A DNA stretch of 18,566 bases from Desulfarculales bacterium UBA696. GTDB lineage: Bacteria > Desulfobacterota > Syntrophobacteria > Syntrophobacterales > Syntrophobacteraceae. Positions 1 through 8,008 of the stretch are shown one piece after another; the stretch's first letter is position 1, and the number at the start of each line of letters is the position of its first letter. A program made the translations under genes and the position numbers. The stretch spans positions 1 to 18,566 of the forward strand of contig DBMO01000013.1 in the NCBI GenBank assembly GCA_002298995.1, given 5' to 3'. The notes under the pieces were generated by a model, which was not told the origin of the DNA, did no database searches, and saw only the letters and a program-made list of their open reading frames with translations.

Positions 1-36
1 TACCCTCGCTAACTTATAGATTGCCGGAACTTTCCA

Positions 37-52
37 TTTAGGCAACAGCCCC
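37..52 (+). repeat. 16-base repeat TTTAGGCAACAGCCCC, left copy
   Basis: An identical 16-base sequence occurs in reverse at 18476-18491. A related copy, TTGGGCAACAGCCCC, lies at 7951-7965. The left copy runs directly into CAGGAGACCGCGCC, which resembles one arm of the hairpin at 18368-18394. Confidence 0.6.
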
Positions 53-73
53 AGGAGACCGCGCCACAACCTA

Positions 74-94
74 GGGCACGGTCTTCTCGTGCCC
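74..94. repeat. Short hairpin related to the GTGGGCACG family
   Basis: GGGCACG (74-80) and CGTGCCC (88-94) form a 7-base stem with a 7-base loop. It lies just downstream of the flippase stop (102-104 on the minus strand) and could be the 3' end of the cluster transcript, though no T-run follows. Confidence 0.6.
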
Positions 95-101
95 GCCGAA
101 T

Positions 102-1655
102 TTAACCGGGCCTGCCGATCTTTTGTTTTAGCATCGAAAAAAGCTCGCGGTCATCCGGGGCCAATCCGGTGGCCAGGGCGCCCGTAACCACCGCGGCAAA
201 AGCCAGGCCAGCCAATACGCTCCTTCCAGTCGGATTAACCTGGAAGAGCCCTCGCAAAAACAGGTCGCCGACAAAGATTGCAAACGCAATCACCAGGGGT
301 GTAGCAAACTTCGTGCTGAAAGGGTGTATCCGATAGCGGTTTGCCACCACCAGGATTCTGACCGTATCTGTTGCCATGCCGCTCGCAGCGGTAGCAATTG
401 CAGCCCCTATTACGCCGTGGATCGGGATCAGCAGCATATTCAACCCGATATTCAAAGTAACGCCGCCTATCAGGCATCCCAGTTCAAAGTACTGGTTGCC
501 GCTCATGATCAACATGTCGGCGGCAATCCCCACAAAGGATCCGTAGAAGCTCCAAATCAGCAAAATTCCCAGAACGGTCGGCCCCGACGCTGTAAATCCC
601 TCCCCGAAGATCATCATTAGCGGGTCTCTTGCCACCATCAGGAATGTAAACAGCGGCAGTGTCAGAAAGAGCATCCAGCGGCATGAGGTCTTGTATAAAA
701 CCTCTATTTTCGCCATCTCTTTTATGCCGTACTGGCCGGCAATCATTGGAGCAAAGATCAATTTCATGGGGAGTGTAATTAGTGCAAATAGCATGATCCA
801 CCTGGCCGCCGCGGCGTATTCGCCCACCTCCGCGGAACCGGTCAGCACGTTGAGCATAATTATGTCGACGGAACTGTTCAAAGTGAAAAGCAACCCCATT
901 GGCAACAAGGGAAGAGAGAAATTCAGCACCTTTTTCCATATTCCTGGATCGGCCGCGCTCACATTGCCAGGTTCTCCCCCGGCACTCCGAGGGGAAAAGT
1001 TACTGACCAGCTTCCATCCCAGCACCATAATCAACAGGGAACAAATCGCATTGGATGCCGCAAACGAGTAAACTACCGAGTAAAAGCCGTATCCCAGCGA
1101 ATGCAGGGAAGCAAAGATCCCGAGGTGCAGGGTCGGAAAAAGGATGTCTTCGGCCAAGACCGCATACTTGGCCGTCTTGAAGGCCCTGGTCATCTCGGAT
1201 GCGGTGCGCAGCAGGGAAAAGAAGGGTATGCTGAACGAAAACATCCTGATGACATCCACCAGATCCGGGTTCTTAAAGCATTTTACGGCGATAAAAGGGG
1301 CCAGGAAGTAGCAGGAAGCGGCAACGAGGATTCCGAAAAATAGTGGCACCGCGACCGAAAACCTGAAAATTCGTGTCATTGCCGAGATGTCGTTATTCTC
1401 GTGAGCAATCGCAAGATATCTCATGCCGCCCTTTTGTATCCCCAGGCTCGCTATTATTTGCATAATGTGGGAGATCAGAAGGCCGGTTACAAAAAGGCCA
1501 TAGTAGCCGGGGCCGTATGAGCGGGAAACCATTACCTGCAGCAAGAAGGCCAGGGTCTTCCCGATAACCGCTCCGACAAGACCGGTCAGAAGCCCCTTTG
1601 CCGCCTTTATAATCAGGGGAGAACCGGGTGTTTGCGAGCCCGCGGCAGCGCCCAT
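102..1655 (-). CDS. Polysaccharide flippase (Wzx/MVF-like membrane protein)
   Basis: This is a multispanning inner-membrane protein of the oligosaccharide flippase (Polysacc_synt / MOP exporter) superfamily, expected to flip lipid-linked sugar units to the periplasm. Hydrophobic segments run along the whole 517-residue chain, and the N-terminal stretch with KGLLTGLVGAVIGKTLAFLL followed by SYGPGYYGLF is typical of the family's first helix pair. Length fits the usual 420-520 residues. I chose the ATG at 1655 because AGGGGA lies about 7 bases upstream. A GTG at 1706, in the same frame and only a few bases after the stop of the preceding gene, would add 17 residues but has a GAGG too close to it. 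It is the last gene of the polysaccharide cluster seen here, packed behind the GT39 gene. The transported sugar cannot be told from sequence. Confidence 0.85.
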   Translation of the reverse strand: MGAAAGSQTPGSPLIIKAAKGLLTGLVGAVIGKTLAFLLQVMVSRSYGPGYYGLFVTGLLISHIMQIIASLGIQKGGMRYLAIAHENNDISAMTRIFRFSVAVPLFFGILVAASCYFLAPFIAVKCFKNPDLVDVIRMFSFSIPFFSLLRTASEMTRAFKTAKYAVLAEDILFPTLHLGIFASLHSLGYGFYSVVYSFAASNAICSLLIMVLGWKLVSNFSPRSAGGEPGNVSAADPGIWKKVLNFSLPLLPMGLLFTLNSSVDIIMLNVLTGSAEVGEYAAAARWIMLFALITLPMKLIFAPMIAGQYGIKEMAKIEVLYKTSCRWMLFLTLPLFTFLMVARDPLMMIFGEGFTASGPTVLGILLIWSFYGSFVGIAADMLIMSGNQYFELGCLIGGVTLNIGLNMLLIPIHGVIGAAIATAASGMATDTVRILVVANRYRIHPFSTKFATPLVIAFAIFVGDLFLRGLFQVNPTGRSVLAGLAFAAVVTGALATGLAPDDRELFSMLKQKIGRPG

Positions 1656-1710
1656 CCGCCGTTCCCCTTCTGTTGCTTGAGCTGGTTTGCCCGGATTCAA
1701 TTTCACCGCC

Positions 1711-3222
1711 TCAAGATGTTCCTTGCTTGCCGGAGCCGGCTTTCCAGGGACCGAAAACCGCCCCCGCGGCCAGGCAGATCAGTAAAGGCATCATCGGAAA
1801 CCGGTAGCGCGGCATGCTGGCAATTGCCGAAGCGGCCGTCCAGTAAACGATTGTAATTACGAAAAAAAAGAAGAGAAAATAATACCCGTGCCGCCATAGC
1901 CTGAGCGCCCCCAAAAGGGCAAGGATATACACCGCAAGGTCGAACAAAATCATTGGAGCGGAGGCGGCCACCCAAATCGGCCACCGCGAGCCGAAATATT
2001 TCGAGAGGGCTGCCTTTGGCCCGGAGCGGAACAGGATTCCCCATCCTCCCTTGGCCTCCGATGTAAAGCCAAGTAACTGATACATGCCGGTAATATCAGA
2101 GACAAAGAGCGAAACCGTGCTCTTGAGCATGTATATAGCAAACCGGCCCGGATTGGCCTTGAAAATCCCTATCGCCCAGTTGCGCAAATAGGTTGCCCGT
2201 TCCGGGGGAGAAGCGGCGTTTTTTCCCTCCCGCTCCATCTGCGTTACCAGTTCGGCCTCGAGTCTGTCTCTGAATTGCTGCGTGGTCTGGACGCCCGTCC
2301 TGTCCTGCTCTTCCGCCATCAACTGCGATCCGGCGGTAATCAGAAGGACGTGGTCCGATGCCGTCGAAATGAATGCGCGCCCGAAAACCAAGTAGTTTCT
2401 GGCCATCCAGGTGGATACGATCAAGAAGGCGGCGAGCACGAAGAGGCAAACCCTCAATGCCAGAGGTTTCCCTGCCGGCGGAACAGGATTTCCGGACCCG
2501 GCGGACAGAATTTGGCAGGATATCTCCCGCCTGCCCAAATAGAAATAGAGGCCCGCCAGCGCGGCGAAAACGATTGGCAGGTAGGTTGCCATCGGGCGCA
2601 CCATGACCGCGAGACCCATGAGAATGCCGCTTGAGATGGGCAGACTGACCGATCTATCCGAATCGCTGTTTAGCACCCAGCAGAGGAATGTCAGTGTTGC
2701 GGCCGCGACCATCAGTACGAAGAGGGTATCAGACATTATCTCGTGGCTGTAGATCAGGGATAACGGCTCGATGGCGGCCAGCATCCCCGCCATCAATGCG
2801 GCCCGGTACCCGAATAACCTGCCGGTGGTCAGAGATATCAGCCAGAGGAGAACCAGGCTAAGGATGCTCTGGGCTACAACCGCCGTATAGGGGGTGCCGC
2901 CGAGATAATATATCAGGGCCAAAAACGCTGGATATGCCGGGGTTCGATACTCGTCGGGGGCCAGCGGCGCGGCGTAGCTGATGCTTTCGATGGGTTTTAC
3001 GTAATCGGGGATGGCGCCCGCAAGTACCGGCTCTTTCGAGAAAGTCCCGTGGTGCACGATGCTGAAGGCCAATTTCTGGTAGCCGTGGCTGTCTCCGTTT
3101 GCAAACATTCCCGAAGGGTTGAAGAAAAGGTAGGCAAGGATGGCGGATCGAATCGCCACCGCAAGCGCCATGATCAGCCAGAAGCGACCGTCCTGCAAGA
3201 GTTCTGTTTGCTTGCCCATCAT
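1711..3222 (-). CDS. GT39-family (PMT/ArnT-like) membrane glycosyltransferase
   Basis: The 503-residue product is a polytopic membrane protein resembling dolichyl-phosphate-mannose protein mannosyltransferase/ArnT-type enzymes, which take a sugar from a polyprenyl-phosphate carrier on the periplasmic side. After the first membrane helix (about residues 14-34) comes a loop with ANGDSHGY. Its Asp44 sits where this family keeps a catalytic acidic residue. It is followed by DEYRTPAYPAFLALIYY, the characteristic start of the next membrane segment. Roughly ten further hydrophobic helices follow. The start is set by an ATGA overlap with the stop of the upstream glycosyltransferase gene (positions 3219-3222) and by GGGGAG about 8 bases upstream, which points to translational coupling. 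A second ATG follows immediately. The acceptor and the sugar are unknown. Confidence 0.82.
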   Translation of the reverse strand: MMGKQTELLQDGRFWLIMALAVAIRSAILAYLFFNPSGMFANGDSHGYQKLAFSIVHHGTFSKEPVLAGAIPDYVKPIESISYAAPLAPDEYRTPAYPAFLALIYYLGGTPYTAVVAQSILSLVLLWLISLTTGRLFGYRAALMAGMLAAIEPLSLIYSHEIMSDTLFVLMVAAATLTFLCWVLNSDSDRSVSLPISSGILMGLAVMVRPMATYLPIVFAALAGLYFYLGRREISCQILSAGSGNPVPPAGKPLALRVCLFVLAAFLIVSTWMARNYLVFGRAFISTASDHVLLITAGSQLMAEEQDRTGVQTTQQFRDRLEAELVTQMEREGKNAASPPERATYLRNWAIGIFKANPGRFAIYMLKSTVSLFVSDITGMYQLLGFTSEAKGGWGILFRSGPKAALSKYFGSRWPIWVAASAPMILFDLAVYILALLGALRLWRHGYYFLFFFFVITIVYWTAASAIASMPRYRFPMMPLLICLAAGAVFGPWKAGSGKQGTS

Positions 3223-4769
3223 TGAGGCAACTCCCCGTCTCGATCGTTGCACTTGAAGGTCGGCTGCATGAGGTCCTCGGCAGCTTCTGTCCGGGTGCAG
3301 ACCAGCAGGATCTGGTATCCAAAAAGCCCCGGCCAGAACCTGGCGGCCCTGGCGCAAATCCGGTCCAACAGATTCCAGATCCAGATCGAGTAAAAGGAGC
3401 CGGTGCTTTTGCCAAGATCGCGCAGAGGCGGGCCAAAGCCCAGCACCTCATCCACCCTGAACCCGGCGTTGCGGAAAAGCCTTCTGAAAGAGCCGAGGGT
3501 GAACAACCGAAAGTGAGTGGAATCGAGTATTCCGCGGCGTCCGTAATTGAAAAACCCGAAAAGGAACATGAACCGCAAAGGCAGATAGGCCACATTGCCG
3601 GTGCTGGCGTAGAGTTTTCCACCGTTTTTGAGGCACTCGAACAACTGCCGGGCGGCCGATTCCGGCGAACGCAGGTGCTCTATCGAATCGAGCGCGAATG
3701 CCAGGTCATACTTTTGCGCGGGATACTGCCGGGACCAGATGGCATCGAGGTCCACCGGATACCGGGAAATTCCATTCTCCGGCCGGCATTCGGATTTGTC
3801 GATACCTGTTACCTCGATTCCCCTTTGCGCGTGGGAGGCGGATATGACATGGCCGTTATCGCCCCCGATATCGAGCAGCTTGCTCCCGGGTTCTAGAGAA
3901 AGAGTGCTGACAAAATGATGCAGCGATGTATCGGCGGTCTTTACCGCGGCGATCCTGGCGCAAGCCTTCCCGATATCGTACTTGGGATCGTAGAATATTT
4001 CGTACTGCATCAGCCTGTACTTAACGACAGCCTTTATGCACCTGAAGGCATAGAGCGGCCCGTTAACGTGGCAGACTTCGTCTCCGTAGAAGGTGGGCAC
4101 GGGGACTTCAACTATCTTCATCCCCGCCGCATGGAGCTGAATTATTATGTCGGCATCGAAATCGAACCACGGGCTGTTGCACTGGAAAGGAAGGCACTTT
4201 AGCGCCGATGTTCGGTAGGACCTATAGCCGCTGTGGAATTCGGAGAGCTTCGTTTTCAGGAAGAAGTTTTGGATTCCTGTCAGAATGCGGTTCCCAACCC
4301 ACTTATAAAAAGGCATTCCACCGCGAAGCGGGCCGAAGCCGCTCATGAAGCGGCTGCCGAAAACCGCATCGGCGCCTTCCGCGTAAGGGGCGAGAATGGA
4401 TGGGAGAAACTCGGGCGCATACTGCCCGTCTCCGTGCAGCAGGACCACGATATCGATCCCGCGCTCTATTGCGTACATATACCCGAGGCGCTGATTTCCG
4501 CCGTAGCCCTGGTTATAGGGAGTCCTGTATATGCGGAACGGAGCGTTGCTCTTCGGCCAGTCGGCCAGTTCCGCAACCCCGAAGGTGTTATCCGAGGAAT
4601 GGTCGTCGATAACGTACACTTCGGCCAGTTTCTCGGCTACCCACCCGGGGATGCGATTCAGCACGCTCTCGATATGTTTCTCGGCGTTGTATGCGACAAT
4701 GAATACGGCCACCCTGTTTTCTTCGAGTACCTTGAGAGCCAGGTTTTCCGTAGTCTTACCGCCGCCCAT
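3219..4769 (-). CDS. Fused GT2 glycosyltransferase and SAM methyltransferase
   Basis: A two-domain protein of 516 residues. Residues about 20-245 are a GT2 (DPM1/GT-A) glycosyltransferase: VAVFIVAYNAE at 20-30, the nucleotide-binding VIDDHSSDNT with Asp55/Asp56, a metal-binding HGDGQY around Asp114, and FGSRFMSG near 140. Residues about 285-445 are a class I methyltransferase: SAM-binding LLDIGGDNGHV at 298-308, acidic residue in VTGIDKSE at 320-327, then YDLAFALDSIEHL at 354-366 and the KNGGKLYAS strand, like Methyltransf_23/UbiG-type domains. It probably loads a sugar on a lipid carrier or extends it, and methylates a sugar or lipid intermediate. I prefer the ATG at 4769, with GAGGT about 9 bases upstream. 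A GTG at 4847 would add 26 residues but lacks a good ribosome site. It overlaps the GT39 gene by 4 bases. Confidence 0.85.
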   Translation of the reverse strand: MGGGKTTENLALKVLEENRVAVFIVAYNAEKHIESVLNRIPGWVAEKLAEVYVIDDHSSDNTFGVAELADWPKSNAPFRIYRTPYNQGYGGNQRLGYMYAIERGIDIVVLLHGDGQYAPEFLPSILAPYAEGADAVFGSRFMSGFGPLRGGMPFYKWVGNRILTGIQNFFLKTKLSEFHSGYRSYRTSALKCLPFQCNSPWFDFDADIIIQLHAAGMKIVEVPVPTFYGDEVCHVNGPLYAFRCIKAVVKYRLMQYEIFYDPKYDIGKACARIAAVKTADTSLHHFVSTLSLEPGSKLLDIGGDNGHVISASHAQRGIEVTGIDKSECRPENGISRYPVDLDAIWSRQYPAQKYDLAFALDSIEHLRSPESAARQLFECLKNGGKLYASTGNVAYLPLRFMFLFGFFNYGRRGILDSTHFRLFTLGSFRRLFRNAGFRVDEVLGFGPPLRDLGKSTGSFYSIWIWNLLDRICARAARFWPGLFGYQILLVCTRTEAAEDLMQPTFKCNDRDGELPQ

Positions 4770-4870
4770 TTCCTGTGACCTCAATCCATTAATAGCTACA
4801 CCAACCAAGACAATATTGGCGCCGGGGGCCTTCCGGTCTCTTCTCACCCGTATTCACGGCTGGTTCTCCG

Positions 4871-5668
4871 TCAATGGCCGACTATTATTCCCTGGGATGA
4901 ACTACTCGAAGCCGATTCGCCCTTTATGATGTCGATGACCTGCGGAAGGATAACTATCCCGGTCGTGACTCCGAGGACTGGAGCAATAACGGCTCCAAGA
5001 TGGGACATGAATACATCGATATTCGAGATTTTCGTGGGAGGAACATAGATTATGTCGCCGTTTTGAACGTAGCAATCGGCAACGATGGACTCATGCTGGA
5101 GCTGGGCCGGATCGAGATTCAGCGCGCTCACTTTGACGTTTGCAGCTTCCCCGTTTGGTATAGCGTTTCTTATCAGGACCACCTTGGATTTATCCGAATT
5201 CTTTGTGAATGCCGCCTTTGCAATGACCTCCCATGCCGTGGTCCTGTGATCCAAACTGACGGACCCCGGATTTGAGACCTCTCCATAGACGTGGACAGTC
5301 TGACTTTTGGATGCGGATACAAAAATATCCACCTGCGGTTCCACGTAGTACTTGCCCAGACGTTTCGTGATCTCTTCATGGGCTTCCCTGATGGTCAGGC
5401 CGGCAACCCTGATCGTACCGACCAGGGGGATGGTAACATTGCCCTGCATATCCACCTTCAAGGACCTCTTTAGCGTATCCTGCCTCCACACCTGAAGATC
5501 GATCGTATCCCCTTCGCCAAGCACGTAATAATCGGTTGGTTCGCAAGAACCCACCGTTTTCACAACCGGCGCCGGAGCTTGGACACGCGCGGGAGGCTCG
5601 GCCTGCCCGGCACAGGAACACATAAAGACGGCAACAGTAAAGTAGGCCAAAAAATCGCGACCGGTCAC
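4871..5668 (-). CDS. Wza-like polysaccharide export lipoprotein
   Basis: This outer-membrane polysaccharide export protein (Poly_export plus SLBB fold) has 265 residues, shorter than E. coli Wza (about 380), as in many exopolysaccharide loci. A short N-terminal hydrophobic segment ends in VFMCSCAGQ; Cys20 (after Ser19) is a plausible though imperfect lipobox cysteine. The Poly_export domain begins near residue 46 with YYVLGEGDTIDLQVW and runs through QGNVTIPLVGTIRVAGLTIREA to VEPQVDIFV. The SLBB-like part follows with VHVYGEVSNPGSVSL. The last 45 residues contain a hydrophobic stretch and a polar serine run, where Wza has its membrane helix. Translation starts at GTG with AAGGTG about 5 bases upstream. 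It opens the polysaccharide gene set. No Wzz-type co-polymerase or BY-kinase gene accompanies it in the window. Confidence 0.85.
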   Translation of the reverse strand: MTGRDFLAYFTVAVFMCSCAGQAEPPARVQAPAPVVKTVGSCEPTDYYVLGEGDTIDLQVWRQDTLKRSLKVDMQGNVTIPLVGTIRVAGLTIREAHEEITKRLGKYYVEPQVDIFVSASKSQTVHVYGEVSNPGSVSLDHRTTAWEVIAKAAFTKNSDKSKVVLIRNAIPNGEAANVKVSALNLDPAQLQHESIVADCYVQNGDIIYVPPTKISNIDVFMSHLGAVIAPVLGVTTGIVILPQVIDIIKGESASSSSSQGIIVGH

Positions 5669-6014
5669 GGCGGCACCTTATCGAAAGGTTTTATCCTGCA
5701 AAAATGATTTCTGGTAAGTAATAGCTCGTTGAAACTGAAAATCCGCTCGCGCGGAGGAAAATACAGACCGCACGGGACCGCGGAGTTTCTGGAACCAGTT
5801 GTTGTGAAGATCGTTTATTACCTGGGAAATTGTCGGGCTAGTTATAACGGCGGTGCCTTGGACTGACAAGAAACATTTTATAAGTCCCTTATATCAACGT
5901 TCTTTTCAAGATGGGCAATTAAACCCGTTCCACTCAATTAGCAGAGGCTGGATTGTTCGGTGGGCACGGATTTCGTGCCCACCTTTGAAGGTCTTCCTAA
6001 TGGAGTTGATGCTG
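5669..6014. other. Intergenic stretch between two minus-strand genes
   Basis: No convincing gene lies in these 346 bases. They include the leader of the polysaccharide cluster, so the cluster promoter is probably here, but I could not find a clear -35/-10 pair. They also contain one member of the GTGGGCACG hairpin family at 5959-5983. A 63-codon minus-strand frame at 5678-5869 starts with TTG, has no family resemblance and is probably not translated. Confidence 0.5.
5959..5983. repeat. Dispersed hairpin, GTGGGCACG family
   Basis: GGTGGGCACG (5959-5968) and its exact reverse complement CGTGCCCACC (5974-5983) are separated by a 5-base loop. The same stem recurs near 10760, 10815 and 14870, and in shorter form near 74. 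Confidence 0.8.
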
Positions 6015-6806
6015 CTATTTTCCGAATATCGGCAGATTTATATCGAGTTGTACGGTCCACTTCCATTGCCCGTTAATCCTCGAGTCATTAAACCATACCG
6101 GACCTGTCAAAAGGCTTATGTCTTTTGTGAAATAATAGTAGAGACCAAAGCCCCCGCCCCCTATCAGGTTTTTGCCCGAAGCATAATCCGCGGCAACAAC
6201 CATCCTGTTGTATTCATTCCCGGCTGAATCCTTAACCTTCCAGAATCCATAGTCCCAGGCAGCCATGAATCCCACGTTTTCGAGTTCCCCATCCGCATTG
6301 CGCATCGCTGGAGCATGACCGAAATATGGGCCTACTGAAAATCGCCCGAAATTCCAGAGAGTTTTGCTGACAACGCCATAAACTATATCCGCGTTGGTGA
6401 AGTCGGTGTTCAGCACACTCGAACGAAATCCGGCGTTAAATATACCAACCTGCAGGGCGGGGGCTCCCCCGAATAAGGCCCCCTCCGGGGTGCCGATCTT
6501 TGCATTGAAAGATATGGGATGGCCATTAACAGCTTCCCAATCGGGAAGGGGGGTCGGTGCAAAAACATCGACTCCCAATTCCATTTGAAGTTTTTCCCAC
6601 GGGAGCACGCCGATGGTGACCCCAAAATCAGTAGGGAAGGAAGAGTTGCCCGTGAAATAATTGTCAATCCCTATATGAGGAACCGCGAAAGCCTGTATAT
6701 CCTGGGTCATCGGTGTCCAGAAAGTGGTGGATGAGGTAGCATGAGCTATCCCCGAAGATAAGAGTAATACGAAAATACCTGCCCAGACCATTTTTAAAAG
6801 TTTCAT
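6015..6806 (-). CDS. Secreted, probably outer-membrane beta-barrel protein of unknown function
   Basis: The 263-residue product has a clear Sec signal peptide: basic MKLLK, a hydrophobic core WAGIFVLLLSSGIA and a likely cleavage after AHA at about residue 23. The mature chain is rich in aromatic and glycine residues in alternating patterns (DFGVTIGV, LQMELGVDVF, FGLYYYFTKDISLLTG, WKWTVQLDINLP), as expected for beta-strands of a small outer-membrane barrel or a lipid-handling barrel. I cannot name a family. The start is well supported: GAGGGGG lies about 7 bases before the ATG. It lies upstream of the polysaccharide cluster on the same strand but 346 bases away and behind a hairpin, so it may be a separate unit. 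A porin-like or assembly-related role is a guess. Confidence 0.8.
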   Translation of the reverse strand: MKLLKMVWAGIFVLLLSSGIAHATSSTTFWTPMTQDIQAFAVPHIGIDNYFTGNSSFPTDFGVTIGVLPWEKLQMELGVDVFAPTPLPDWEAVNGHPISFNAKIGTPEGALFGGAPALQVGIFNAGFRSSVLNTDFTNADIVYGVVSKTLWNFGRFSVGPYFGHAPAMRNADGELENVGFMAAWDYGFWKVKDSAGNEYNRMVVAADYASGKNLIGGGGFGLYYYFTKDISLLTGPVWFNDSRINGQWKWTVQLDINLPIFGK

Positions 6807-7498
6807 TTTTTCCCCCTCGTGTACGTTTGAATTACGCGGGTGCTTTCATTTATAGCCCCATCAGCGTTAATTACGGCGCATGATCAATAACCTTCCGGCG
6901 CTGAATACCCCAATTTCGCGAAAGCCGCTGAGCAAGCGCTCCACTCCTCCCTATCGCCAGATTCAATACTCCTGACAGGCGTATCCCGGATAAACTCACT
7001 CCAATGGTGGAGAACCGCGATCCTGCCGCGGATTTGATTCCGACTGGCAAAGCTTTGGCTGGAAGTAGGATTACTCTGAGCAGATTTCGGGCCATGGGGT
7101 GGCTAAAGCGATTAAAAGCGAGTTGGATTTCTTGCCGAATTCAGAATTTCAGCTCTAAATGCCTGAAATCTCTGATACTATAGAAAGCCTACATTAAGGC
7201 TGAATCGGATATTAGCAATCTTTGGGGGCCGCTATGGCTGCCTTACTTGCAACAATTTTGTTTAAAGCGTGATAAAAAATGCGATCTATTTGAACATTTA
7301 TGATACACGAAAAACCCGGTTCGGAGGGCTCAACACCGAAATATTTCCAGCCCGAACGATCGGCGGAACCTAACAACGGTATCCTGGTAATAGGGCGGGA
7401 GGGTCCTTTCCGCGGAGGATTTCGCGATTTACCTTAGCCAAATACCATGGATCTCAAGCCGCTCCGCTAATTGGGAGCGATGACCGGGGGTAGCGAAA
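6807..7498. other. Long gap without a supported gene
   Basis: These 692 bases separate two divergent genes, so promoters for both are expected. I see a weak promoter candidate at 7247-7276 and small inverted repeats: ATTTCAG/CTGAAAT at 7146-7169 and GCTCC/GGAGC at 7461-7478. A 74-codon minus-strand frame at 6871-7095 has a low-complexity product with no recognisable family. A 12-codon frame at 7234-7272 encodes a hydrophobic peptide (MAALLATILFKA) after GGGGG. Neither is called as a gene. Confidence 0.5.
7247..7276 (+). promoter_or_regulatory. Possible sigma-70-type promoter for the DUF1828-like gene
   Basis: TTGCAA (7247-7252) and GATAAA (7271-7276) are separated by 18 bases, each matching four of six consensus positions. 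It would give a leader of about 215 bases before the gene at 7499. The match is weak and the region is A/T-rich, so chance is possible. Confidence 0.22.
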
Positions 7499-7921
7499 AT
7501 GGACGAGAAGGAGATTCTGGACGAGCTGACCGAGCATTTCTACCAGGGATGGGACGTTATGCCCACGGGTGGCGGGTTTCTCATAACCACGGACTGGGCC
7601 CTGCCCGGCGGAGAGCGCATTGAAATCCACATCAGAAGGGTCGGGGAAAGAGAGGACCTTTTCGTGGTAAGTGACGGGGGTGAGCTAATAAATTTTCTCT
7701 TCTCCCAGGGTGTCGATCTTGCGAAAGAACCAGAGAGCAGGAAGCTTCTTGAGGGGGTTGCCGAAAAGCACGCGATAAAGATTGTCGATTACCAGCTTGC
7801 AAGAGGCGCCGACGGGTCCGACATCGCCCAGGCGATAAGGGGAATGCTTGAAGCCATAAAAGAGGCATCCTTCATGTTATGGCACAAGGTAGCGCAAAAA
7901 TCCTCCGATGCGGTGCATTGA
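7499..7921 (+). CDS. DUF1828-like domain protein
   Basis: A 140-residue cytoplasmic protein without signal peptide or membrane segment. The middle resembles the DUF1828 pattern: a strand set GGFLITTDWALPGGERIEIHIRRVG, then DLFVVSDGGELINFLFSQGVDL, where family members have an Lt-D-G-x-t motif followed by L and G. DUF1828 proteins are small proteins of unknown biochemical function that often occur near defence, toxin or mobile genes. No such partner is next to this one, and no DUF1829 partner domain follows, since the C-terminal 45 residues form a predicted helix (DIAQAIRGMLEAIKEASFMLW). The ATG is preceded by GGGGGT at about 7 bases. It stands alone and converges on gatA. The family call is from memory of the pattern and moderately sure. 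Confidence 0.7.
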   Translation: MDEKEILDELTEHFYQGWDVMPTGGGFLITTDWALPGGERIEIHIRRVGEREDLFVVSDGGELINFLFSQGVDLAKEPESRKLLEGVAEKHAIKIVDYQLARGADGSDIAQAIRGMLEAIKEASFMLWHKVAQKSSDAVH

Positions 7922-7950
7922 CAGAAGGCGGAAACCCCTGATCGAAATCT

Positions 7951-7965
7951 TTGGGCAACAGCCCC
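7951..7965 (+). repeat. Variant of the GGCAACAGCCCC repeat
   Basis: TTGGGCAACAGCCCC shares GGCAACAGCCCC with the copies near both window ends. It lies in the short convergent gap between the DUF1828-like gene and gatA. Confidence 0.45.
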
Positions 7966-8008
7966 TTTGTCCGGCAAAAGACTCTCTTCAGGGCCCATCT
8001 ACATTCCG

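Noticed and set aside
5678..5869. 63-codon minus-strand frame before the Wza-like gene
   Set aside because: Starts with TTG, no recognisable domain, and occupies the expected leader of the polysaccharide cluster.
6871..7095. 74-codon minus-strand frame in the long gap
   Set aside because: Low-complexity product with no family resemblance; nothing supports translation.
7234..7272. 12-codon hydrophobic frame (MAALLATILFKA) after GGGGG, possible leader peptide
   Set aside because: Too short to separate from chance, and it overlaps an equally weak promoter candidate.
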